In this document: positions 57,773 to 64,000 of the stretch, piece by piece
How positions within the stretch are numbered: position 1 is the first letter of the stretch
Layout of the letters: each line of letters starts with the position of its first letter
Assembly (NCBI RefSeq): GCF_004114975.1
Contig: NZ_CP030052.1
Coordinates: 868,001-932,000 of the forward strand
DNA from: Bradyrhizobium guangdongense
GTDB taxonomy: Bacteria; Pseudomonadota; Alphaproteobacteria; Rhizobiales; Xanthobacteraceae
Reading direction: 5' to 3'
DNA length: 64,000 bases
Notes under the pieces: generated by a model
Databases searched by the model: none
Seen by the model: the letters and a program-made list of their open reading frames with translations, nothing else
Told to the model about the DNA's origin: nothing
Position numbers and translations under genes: made by a program

Positions 57773-58309
57773 ATGACTAGGCTGTCTGAGCATTCGCTTG
57801 AGCCCGGCGCCTCTTTTGAGGAGCTCAAGGTCGACGACAACCCACCTGCTATTACGCCGGCGACTGCTAGAGCCACGGAATCCGCAATCGAGAGAACTCA
57901 TGCAAATGGTGGCAAGAGCTTCGCGATTTTCCAGGATGATCCCCCGCAAGATCTGCCTGTTGTCTCCGCGATCGTAACCGCACTGGACCTTACCTCTATT
58001 GATCCCGTTTCGCGCGTCAATGTCAACGAGGCGCGCGGCGAGATTGGTGAGATCAAGCCAGGCTCAGAACTTGCTTGGCTTAATGGTCCCAGTCTCGCGG
58101 ACAACCTGCTCTCCTTTGTCACGCCGCGCCTATTTCATTCGCATGTTTTGCGCCCAGAGAAGCAGGGCATTCTTCTCGAGCGTTTGGCCGATACGCTCTC
58201 GGCCGCGCCAGAGAGTTCGGTGTCTCGTGAAGACCTCGCGATTGTGCAGTTGGAGCTGCGACGGTTAATTCTGCTCCGGCAGAATGACAACGGTTTAATC
58301 AAAGGCTAG
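57773..58309 (+). CDS. T3SS-operon protein of unknown function, 178 aa
   Basis: The start follows a strong AGGAGGAAAG site, 32 bases after sctD, and the stop is two bases before the next gene, so it is certainly part of the needle operon. The protein is soluble-looking: an acidic, Pro/Ala-rich first 60 residues, a middle with LPVVSAIVTALDLTSIDPVSRVNV, and a helical C-terminus (LLERLADTLSAAPESSVSREDLAIVQLELRRLILL). I do not recognise the family. Candidates by position are a gatekeeper (SctW-like), a needle-length factor or a chaperone. Confidence 0.75.
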   Translation: MTRLSEHSLEPGASFEELKVDDNPPAITPATARATESAIERTHANGGKSFAIFQDDPPQDLPVVSAIVTALDLTSIDPVSRVNVNEARGEIGEIKPGSELAWLNGPSLADNLLSFVTPRLFHSHVLRPEKQGILLERLADTLSAAPESSVSREDLAIVQLELRRLILLRQNDNGLIKG

Positions 58310-58311
58310 CA

Positions 58312-58734
58312 ATGGCCGCGCCTGACGGAGAGCAACACCTCACACCTGCTCCGCCGCCACACTTATCACGTGCCGGTGAGGTTTTGCACATCACAAGAAG
58401 GGAGCGTGATTTGCTCTGCGCGCTTTCGTATGTCCATCTTGCCTGCGGTCAGAGCGCACAGAGCCTGGCTCTGTTGCAAATCGTAGCTCACGAACATTCT
58501 TACGACGTCGAGCTGCTCCGCATTCTGGTCTACGCTCTGATCTCGGAGGGCCACGGTGACGACGCATTGGCGGCACTGGACAGGTTAGACAAGCTTGACG
58601 ACGACCCGTCTTCGCGCCTGCCTTTGATGGTCTTGCGCAGTCATGCGCTTCGTCAGGCCGGCCGCATGGCCGAGGCACGCGCACTCTTCAAGAGCTATGT
58701 TTCATTGCGGAGCGCTGCTCCAATCAAACAATAA
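58312..58734 (+). CDS. TPR-like protein of the needle operon (possible SctG-type chaperone)
   Basis: The protein has 140 residues with two to three helix pairs of TPR type: RERDLLCALSYVHLACGQSAQSLALLQIVAHEHSYDVELLRILVYALISEGHGDDALAALDRLDKL, then VLRSHALRQAGRMAEARALFKSY. It starts two bases after the previous stop and ends 10 bases before rhcV. Small TPR proteins next to needle genes in other systems (YscG/PscG) keep the needle subunit unpolymerised, and that role for NopA is an inference here. Confidence 0.75.
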   Translation: MAAPDGEQHLTPAPPPHLSRAGEVLHITRRERDLLCALSYVHLACGQSAQSLALLQIVAHEHSYDVELLRILVYALISEGHGDDALAALDRLDKLDDDPSSRLPLMVLRSHALRQAGRMAEARALFKSYVSLRSAAPIKQ

Positions 58735-58744
58735 CAGGCTTCTC

Positions 58745-60862
58745 ATGGCCAATACCCTGCATAGTCTCATCGTGCGCGCACCAGCTAACCCAGATTTGAT
58801 GGTCGCGTTGATGCTTCTTCTGGCGATCGGAATGATGATCATGCCGATCCCGATCGTATTGATCGACATGCTGATCGGCTTCAACCTCGGCTTTGCCATA
58901 CTGCTGCTGATGGTGGCCCTGTATCTCAAGACGCCGCTTGACTTTTCGTCCTTGCCAGGCGTCATCCTGATCTCGACCGTCTTTCGCCTAGCGCTTACCG
59001 TCGCGACGACGCGGTTGATTCTTGCGGAGGGGGATGCCGGCAGCATCATACATACATTCGGCGATTTCGTTATATCCGGCAATATCGCTGTTGGCATCGT
59101 CATATTCCTCATTGTGACCATGGTGCAATTCATGGTTCTCGCCAAAGGCGCAGAACGGGTCGCAGAAGTGTCGGCGCGTTTCACGCTCGACGCGCTTCCG
59201 GGCAAGCAGATGGCAATCGACGCGGAACTGCGCAACGGGCACATCGATCAGAACGAATCTCGCCGTCGGCGAGCGGCGCTGGAGCAAGAGAGCCAACTTC
59301 ACGGCGCTATGGATGGCGCTATGAAATTTGTGAAGGGCGACGCCATCGCCGGGCTCATAGTTATCTGCATTAACATGCTGGGCGGCATCACAATCGGCTT
59401 GCTCTCCAAGGGCATGCCCCTGGAGGAGACGCTGCATCAATATACGATCCTCACCATAGGTGATGCGCTAATTTCGCAGATCCCGGCTCTGCTGCTGTCA
59501 ATTACGGCTGCAACCATTGTCACTCGTGTCAATGGTCCTTTGCAGCTCAATCTGGGTGGCGATATTGTCAGCCAACTGACGGCCAGCACGCAAGCGCTGC
59601 GGTTGGCCGCCGGCGTCCTGATTGTGATGGGGCTCGTACCGGGTTTCCCTTTGCCTCCGTTCATCATGCTGGCCGTACTCTTCGGCGCGGCGAGCTTTGT
59701 CAATGTTGGCGTGCAGCGCGCCAAGAACGCCGCCAAGACGGAGGTCAGTAGCGCCGGTACGCCTCAAGCTCCATCGCAGGGTCAGAAACAGACCTTGCCT
59801 GCAGAGGCCCTTCCAATCGCGCTGTTCCTCGCACCAAACCTTGCAGGTGCAATCGACAAAGAGGAACTCGAGCAGGCAATCGTGCGAATATCGACACTGG
59901 TCTCATCTGATCTTGGTATCACAATTCCGCGCATACCAACCAAGATAGACCAGCTTTTACCTGAATCGCAATTCAGGGTAGACGTTGAGGGAGTGCCCGT
60001 TGGGCGAGATTTTGTGGATCCGACGCAACTCATGCTCAACGACGACGTAGCGAATATTGAATTGAGCGGTATCCCCTTTCGGCAAGACGTAGAGACAAAT
60101 CGGATTTGGATCGAACAACTTCATGCGCCGGCTCTCAAAGCAGCCGGGATAGGGTATCACCGTCCGAGCGAAGTCGTCGCCTTGCGCGTCCAGTCGACAT
60201 TGATGCGCTATGCACAGCGCCTGGTGGGCATTCAGGAGACCCGACAATTGCTGGGCCGAATGGAGCAGGAATATGCCGATCTGGTGAAGGAGGTGCTGCG
60301 CACGATGCCGGTTCCCCGGATCGCCGATGTCCTGCGCCGCTTACTGGACGAGGGCATCCCAATTCGCAACACTCGCTTGGTCCTGGAGGTGTTGGCAGAA
60401 TGGAGTGAGCGCGAACAAAATGTTGTGTTGCTTACCGAATATGTTCGCTCCGGTCTGAAACGGCAGATCTGTCATCGCTATGCCAACGCCCACCGTGTCG
60501 TGGCAGCCTTTATCGTAGAGCGCCACACCGAGGATATCGTGCGCGGTGCGGTGCGCGACACCGCCGTGGGTCCTTATCTCGTTTTGGACGATTGCGATAG
60601 CGAGATGCTGCTTTCGCAGTTTCGCAAGATCCATTCGAGCATCGCACGCGGTCAGAGCCAACCCGTCATTCTGGGTTCGATGGATATCCGGCGTTTCGTC
60701 CGGGGTTTTCTCACCCGCAACGGGATCGACCTTCCTGTTCTTTCGTATCAGGATCTCGCTGCGGATTTTACGGTTCAGCCGATTGGATCCGTCAAGCTAG
60801 AGGCTTCACAACATAAGACTTCCCCAGGAGAGCGTCGTGACCCGATCGCCGCAACCAGCTAA
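58745..60862 (+). CDS. rhcV: RhcV (SctV), major export-gate protein
   Basis: The ATG at 58745 (MANTLHSLIVRAPANPDLMVAL) gives 705 residues; the frame is open upstream to 58643 but that overlaps the TPR gene. The N-terminal half has about eight membrane helices with the FHIPEP-family signature (IVTMVQFMVLAKGAERVAEVSARFTLDALPGKQMAIDAELRNGHID, about 120-165). The C-terminal half is the cytoplasmic nonamer ring that binds chaperones (IPRIPTKIDQLLPESQFRVDVEGVPVG, VPRIADVLRRLLDEGIPIRNTRLVLEVLAEWSE, FLTRNGIDLPVLSYQDL). It is the last intact gene of the nopC operon. Confidence 0.96.
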   Translation: MANTLHSLIVRAPANPDLMVALMLLLAIGMMIMPIPIVLIDMLIGFNLGFAILLLMVALYLKTPLDFSSLPGVILISTVFRLALTVATTRLILAEGDAGSIIHTFGDFVISGNIAVGIVIFLIVTMVQFMVLAKGAERVAEVSARFTLDALPGKQMAIDAELRNGHIDQNESRRRRAALEQESQLHGAMDGAMKFVKGDAIAGLIVICINMLGGITIGLLSKGMPLEETLHQYTILTIGDALISQIPALLLSITAATIVTRVNGPLQLNLGGDIVSQLTASTQALRLAAGVLIVMGLVPGFPLPPFIMLAVLFGAASFVNVGVQRAKNAAKTEVSSAGTPQAPSQGQKQTLPAEALPIALFLAPNLAGAIDKEELEQAIVRISTLVSSDLGITIPRIPTKIDQLLPESQFRVDVEGVPVGRDFVDPTQLMLNDDVANIELSGIPFRQDVETNRIWIEQLHAPALKAAGIGYHRPSEVVALRVQSTLMRYAQRLVGIQETRQLLGRMEQEYADLVKEVLRTMPVPRIADVLRRLLDEGIPIRNTRLVLEVLAEWSEREQNVVLLTEYVRSGLKRQICHRYANAHRVVAAFIVERHTEDIVRGAVRDTAVGPYLVLDDCDSEMLLSQFRKIHSSIARGQSQPVILGSMDIRRFVRGFLTRNGIDLPVLSYQDLAADFTVQPIGSVKLEASQHKTSPGERRDPIAATS

Positions 60863-60908
60863 CAAAGGCACAGCAGTGGTCGTGAGATAGCAGTTGAATT
60901 TATGTAAA

Positions 60909-61451
60909 ATGAATGTCTGGCGGCGGTTGTTCTCACTTGATCCGAAGTTATACTCAGCCATCCTCGCTCCGCTTGCCATTCTGCTACTCGGAGGCTGCGC
61001 GAGCTCGCCTAAGCCCAGTCCTTCATCGCAGCAAGAGACCGCTCCAGAACGCTAGGCGACAAGGATATCGATCCTGCTATGCGCGACCGCATTGCCTACG
61101 CTCTCCAAGCGGACGCTGACGAGGAGACTTTTCGCGAAACGTTGAAACAACAACCGGGCAAGGTCAATGCGGCGATTCCTCTGGCGCGTGCCCTGCTGGT
61201 GCGCAAGCGCCCGGATGAGGCGCTTGATGTCCTCGACAAGGTCTTGCTCGCGGTCCCTGCAGACCTGCGCGCCCTGAATTGCGAAGGGAGTTGTGCTTGA
61301 CAGTGAAGGACGTCACCGTGAAGCACAAGCGCTATATCGGCAAGCTCTCGCAACGACCCTCGATAATCCGATGCTGCGCAACAACTTAAAGCTGTCGCTC
61401 GTACTTAATGAGAAGGCCAAAACAGGAAGCGCGAGCCTACAGCAGTTTTAG
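60909..61451 (+). pseudogene. TPR lipoprotein gene, two frameshifts
   Basis: The ATG at 60909 starts MNVWRRLFSLDPKLY and a lipoprotein signal (LAPLAILLLGGC) and runs to a TAG at about 61053. One missing base there would join it to GDKDIDPAMRDRIAYALQADADEE. That frame continues as NAAIPLARALLVRKRPDEALDVLDKVLLAVPADLRALNC to about 61286. One extra G there would restore VVLDSEGRHREAQALYRQALATTLDNPMLRNNLKLSLVL to the stop at 61451. The whole would be a TPR lipoprotein of about 180 residues, like TadD-type proteins, following rhcV by 46 bases. The gene cannot be read through. Confidence 0.75.
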
Positions 61452-62012
61452 CCGCCCATCAGGGGGCGCAATCTCGCTAGCGCCGTTGCTCGCTAACGAT
61501 ACATTTCCTGCAGGGTTTGGTAGGTTGAGCACGGCTCAGCCTGCATCCGCTGGGGTCCTTTTTCGGCTAACGGGTTAGTCGCGAGTCAATGTGCAGATGC
61601 TCTCTTATCCCCGAGGCTTGGGATTGCGTGTGCTGGTTCTGACACTCATGTCTGTCTTCCAGCGACCTAGTGTATGCGATGGAGAGAGCATTTGCTGGTT
61701 TTTCTCTACAGCAACGCCGAAGAAACATTACGCACGACGCAAGCAATTCGCATTGCTTGTCGCACCGGCCGCCGACGAACAACTTGATGGTATGCTCAGC
61801 ACGAGGTGGCTCGACATCTCTCCAGATTTGGCGTCTTCGATCGAAACGGCCGAAGACACACCATCAGATTCGCTCCTCAAACGGAAATCACTTTGGACCG
61901 TTCTGATGGTGGACATTGGCGCACACCGCGACTGGGCTGGAAACCGGCACGATGACGCGTGGCCCCCATGGCGTCAATCCGCGAATGATTCCTCCTCTCC
62001 GGATGCAAATGG
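61452..62012. other. Intergenic, nothing recognised
   Basis: A long plus-strand frame (61591-62280) crosses this region and the 3' end of the NopP-like gene on the other strand; its sequence has no recognisable motif and no ribosome site. I regard it as non-coding. Confidence 0.4.
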
Positions 62013-62040
62013 AAAGCCCCGGCTCGAAGCCGGGGCTTTT
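62013..62040 (+). terminator. Intrinsic terminator
   Basis: AAAGCCCCGGCT (62013-62024), loop CGA, AGCCGGGGCTTT (62028-62039): a perfect 12-base stem followed by T residues on the plus strand. The A run on the left would serve the minus strand equally, so it can end transcription from both the rhcV side and the NopP-like gene. Confidence 0.85.
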
Positions 62041-62139
62041 GTTGAGCTATCATCGCCGCGCAACTCTCATAGACCACGGTGCGGTTGTTACCAGGGATCT
62101 CATCCGGTCAAAGCGGTCGGCTTCGACCCGCCGAGGACT

Positions 62140-62170
62140 CAACGTAAGCCGACAATGTCGACTTACGTTG
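62140..62170. repeat. Large near-perfect palindrome
   Basis: CAACGTAAGCCGAC (62140-62153), loop AAT, GTCGACTTACGTTG (62157-62170): 14-base arms with one mismatch. It lies 40 bases beyond the stop of the NopP-like gene without a T run, so it is not a classical terminator. It could be a protein-binding site, an mRNA 3'-end stabiliser or the end of a lost element. Confidence 0.7.
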
Positions 62171-62210
62171 CTCCACCGCCCGCCGCGACACGAACGCTTG
62201 CAGATCCGCG

Positions 62211-63008
62211 CTACATAAAGTCACCGTCCTCGTCGGAATCTGCTGCAGCTTCAGTATCACTGTCCGCTTTGGAGAGATAGCGCCGAGAACTAGTTGCACG
62301 TTGCCATTCACCATCGCTGTTTAGCTCCCACTTTCCGGACTGGGTGGGATCGAGCACCATGTCGTCCTCATCCACTTCAACGAACCCCATTGCTTGCGCG
62401 CGGGCTTTCGCTTCTGGATTAGCAGGACGCCAATTCACCAACGGTCGTTCGCCGTCTTGCCGAAGTTGGTGCTCGAGCAGAATATCGCCAGCATTCGTGA
62501 CAAGCGGATGAGCCACCTGAAAGTCGACAACTGAGGTGACTTCACTTCTTCCGGGGAACTGGTCTCGCCACCTACCGCTTTCGAACTCAGTCATGCTGAA
62601 TCCGCGTTCAGTCCTTTGCAGGCCGACGCTCATATTTCCTAACTGGTAGCTGTAGTATCGGGCGTCCTCGGAATCTCTTCTGACGGCGTACTTCTCGGCA
62701 ACCTCTACCGTGCGCCTTGCTCTTTCAGATACAAGCTCAGAGTATTCGTGAGGATTGTTGGCGATTCGATTGATAGCTTCCCCATGATAGTTCCGCGCCT
62801 CTCTCCTGAATGTCGCTTGATCGATCTCAACCACGGGTGGCCTTGCAAGGAGGGCATATTGCGGATGCGAAGATGAGCTGCCGGCCGAATCTTGCAACTG
62901 CATTCTAGCGAACGCGTCCGCGAAGTCTTGGCTTTCGCAATTCGAATGCTCCGCATCTTGCCGATAATAAGTTTCGTTCTCGGAAAAATTGTTGATTCGA
63001 CCGTACAT
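62211..63008 (-). CDS. nopP: Type III effector candidate, NopP-like
   Basis: The ATG at 63008 (MYGRINNFSENETYY) with AGGAG upstream gives 265 residues. The N-terminal 55 residues are Ser/Asn/Gln-rich (SENETYYRQDAEHSNCES, SAGSSSSHP), as expected of a type III signal. The middle and C-terminus (ANPEAKARAQAMGFVEVDEDD, LDPTQSGKWELNSDGEWQRA) and the acidic tail resemble NopP as I remember it. NopP is a secreted, plant-kinase-phosphorylated effector that decides host range on some legumes. A degenerate tts box lies at 63071-63099. The family call is from memory of the sequence style, so moderate confidence; a T3SS effector of some kind is more certain. Confidence 0.6.
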   Translation of the reverse strand: MYGRINNFSENETYYRQDAEHSNCESQDFADAFARMQLQDSAGSSSSHPQYALLARPPVVEIDQATFRREARNYHGEAINRIANNPHEYSELVSERARRTVEVAEKYAVRRDSEDARYYSYQLGNMSVGLQRTERGFSMTEFESGRWRDQFPGRSEVTSVVDFQVAHPLVTNAGDILLEHQLRQDGERPLVNWRPANPEAKARAQAMGFVEVDEDDMVLDPTQSGKWELNSDGEWQRATSSRRYLSKADSDTEAAADSDEDGDFM

Positions 63009-63070
63009 GATGAGCACTCTCCTATGGTTCACATGTCTTGCATTGTGTCGGGCCGCTGACCAACCCACTC

Positions 63071-63099
63071 GTAGACCCCTAAGCTGTCCATACTCTGAC
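63071..63099 (-). promoter_or_regulatory. Degenerate tts box of the NopP-like gene
   Basis: On the minus strand GTCAGAGTATGGACAGCTTA followed by GGGG keeps the GTCAG start, the central T/G/A and the AGCT-N-A end of the tts box, about 14 of 21 positions. It lies about 62 bases before the start codon, in the right orientation. Confidence 0.45.
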
Positions 63100-63365
63100 A
63101 CCAGCCTATAAATGGAAGGGACCTGCTGCTGCGCGGTGCTGGTCAGCGAGTACAGTTTCGGCGCCATGCCTCGGAACCGGTTGATGAGCGCCGTAACGAA
63201 CAGGCCTCGCCTCCGCTAGGGCGAGGACCTTCCGAATAGAGTTGCATCATCCAAGCTCGCTCCTCCTCAGCATAGGATTAAATCAGACAATTCCCCTCTG
63301 ACGATGTCGATTCGGGAGAAACAACAGGCTCTAGATCGAGATCTTACTTGGCCTGTTTGGATCGT

Positions 63366-63436
63366 GGTCGAGTAGCTCAGCCATTTGGCTTTCGCCCTCA
63401 CAGATCCGGGCAGGCGGCTTTCCCGCACCCGGCTCT
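63366..63436 (-). ncRNA. Group II intron domains V and VI
   Basis: On the minus strand 63436-63399 reads AGAGCCGGGTGCGGGAAAGC then CGCCTGCCCGGATCTG, the domain V hairpin with its AGC triad-like start, GAAA tetraloop and two-base bulge region. The segment 63398-63366 (GGGCGAAAGCCAAATGGCTG, then AGCTACTCGAC) fits domain VI at the 3' end. Both lie directly after the maturase gene, as expected. The intron runs out of the window on its 5' side. Confidence 0.65.
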
Positions 63437-63454
63437 TCCCGAGAGTAACCCGCG

Positions 63455-64000
63455 TCATATCCGCGCCTGCGCCCAAGTGCGAGTGATGCCCGGACCGGGC
63501 AGACGGAAGTGTGTCGTCAGGGTCTCGAACTCCGACCAGCCCATGCGCCGACTTTTCTGGCTACGCCGTCTCAGACAGCGCATCCACGTCCGACGCACTT
63601 CGCGGTAGAAGCCGTTGAGCGCTGGATAATTGTGCGGCCTGCCGTAGTAGCCGTAGTGTCCACGCAGAACAGCGGCGAACCACTGGTGCTGCGTGGCCAG
63701 TGACTCGTGCATGAGCCGCCAGGCGTCCTGGCGCAACGCCGTCAGCTTGCGCGTCAGGCGTTTCCCGTCCGTCTTGTGCTTCACCATGAACCGGCCGTCC
63801 CGGGTCCGCCCGCAGTAGTGGGTGAAGCCGAGGAAGGCGAAGGTCTCGGGCCGCCGCTCGCCGCGCCGCTGACGCGAGAGGGCCTCAAACCGGCCAAACT
63901 CGATCAGCCGCGTCTTGCCCTCATGAAGCATCAGGCCAAAGCTGGCCAGCCGCACCTTGAGGGCCAAGAGCATCTCCTGCGCATCCGCCTTACTCTCGAA
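63455..64000 (-). CDS. Group II intron reverse transcriptase/maturase, C-terminal part (cut by window edge)
   Basis: The frame is open to the window edge (FESKADAQE precedes MLLALKVRLASFG). LMLHEGKTRLIEFGRF is the last palm/thumb segment of the reverse transcriptase. FAFLGFTHYCGRTRDGRFMVKHKTDGKRLTRKL is the start of the maturase (X) domain, and HYGYYGRPHNYPALNGFYREVRRTWMRCLRRRSQ its C-terminal (GIIM) part. The 182 residues seen show no frameshift. The YADD active site lies outside the window. Confidence 0.88.
   Translation of the reverse strand, partial: FESKADAQEMLLALKVRLASFGLMLHEGKTRLIEFGRFEALSRQRRGERRPETFAFLGFTHYCGRTRDGRFMVKHKTDGKRLTRKLTALRQDAWRLMHESLATQHQWFAAVLRGHYGYYGRPHNYPALNGFYREVRRTWMRCLRRRSQKSRRMGWSEFETLTTHFRLPGPGITRTWAQARI

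Noticed and set aside
61591..62280. 229-codon plus-strand frame
   Set aside because: It runs through a perfect terminator hairpin and over the 3' end of the NopP-like gene, and its composition is not protein-like.

Overview
The window looks like part of a rhizobial symbiosis island, most probably from Bradyrhizobium. The basis is a near-complete rhizobium-type (Rhc) type III secretion system, a ttsI regulator behind a nod box, tts boxes, a VirK-family protein, a NodV-like sensor kinase, Bradyrhizobium-like etfBA genes and many insertion-sequence remnants. The assignment is by recognition of the families; no search was run.

Region 1 (1-19.4 kb) is metabolic and heavily interrupted. On the minus strand lie a TauC/SsuC-type ABC transporter (two permeases, one cut by the window edge, and a binding protein) and an FAD-dependent dehydrogenase of the tricarballylate/fumarate-reductase type. 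etfBA follows on the plus strand, then an IS91-like element with a tyrosine recombinase, a broken IS701 copy, a LuxR-type helix-turn-helix fragment, a LexA-like winged-helix gene and a broken IS630 copy. Beyond these is a second minus-strand operon: MmgE/PrpD, PrpF and a ComA-like (phosphosulfolactate synthase family) enzyme. The two minus-strand operons share a promoter plus operator arrangement (about 3638-3677 and 16394-16434), so they look like one regulon split by insertions.

Region 2 (17.4-25.1 kb) is a plus-strand catabolic cluster: a Bug/TctC binding protein, an IclR regulator, a fused HyuA-HyuB hydantoinase/oxoprolinase, an RraA-family aldolase and a class I aminotransferase with a one-base frameshift. 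Region 3 (25.2-36.3 kb) holds an intact IS5-family element, a DUF2130 coiled-coil protein, IS110/IS66 debris, a small cysteine-containing exported peptide, virK, an IS4-family element with exact ends and a 9-bp target duplication, and another decayed IS66.

Region 4 (36.3-63.0 kb) is the symbiotic regulatory and secretion block: a four-PAS sensor kinase, nod box, ttsI, rhcC2 and a lipoprotein on the plus strand; the minus-strand operon nolB-nolT-nolU-nolV-rhcN-y4yJ-rhcQ-rhcR-rhcS-rhcT-rhcU; and, on the plus strand, rhcC1/nolW, nopX (behind a tts box) and a tts-box operon nopC-nopA-sctD-(178 aa)-(TPR)-rhcV. A decayed TPR lipoprotein gene and a NopP-like effector gene follow. The right edge carries the 3' part of a group II intron (maturase C-terminus, domains V and VI).

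The regulatory logic readable here is flavonoid/NodD (or NodVW) to nod box, to TtsI, to tts boxes, to the needle (NopA), the translocon (NopX) and effectors. Points worth a second look include the shared operator of the split metabolic regulon, loss of the NPTH self-cleavage motif in RhcU, the Glu-for-Asp receiver in TtsI, a hairpin between the needle gene and the rest of its operon, and TTG starts on both halves of the split secretin.
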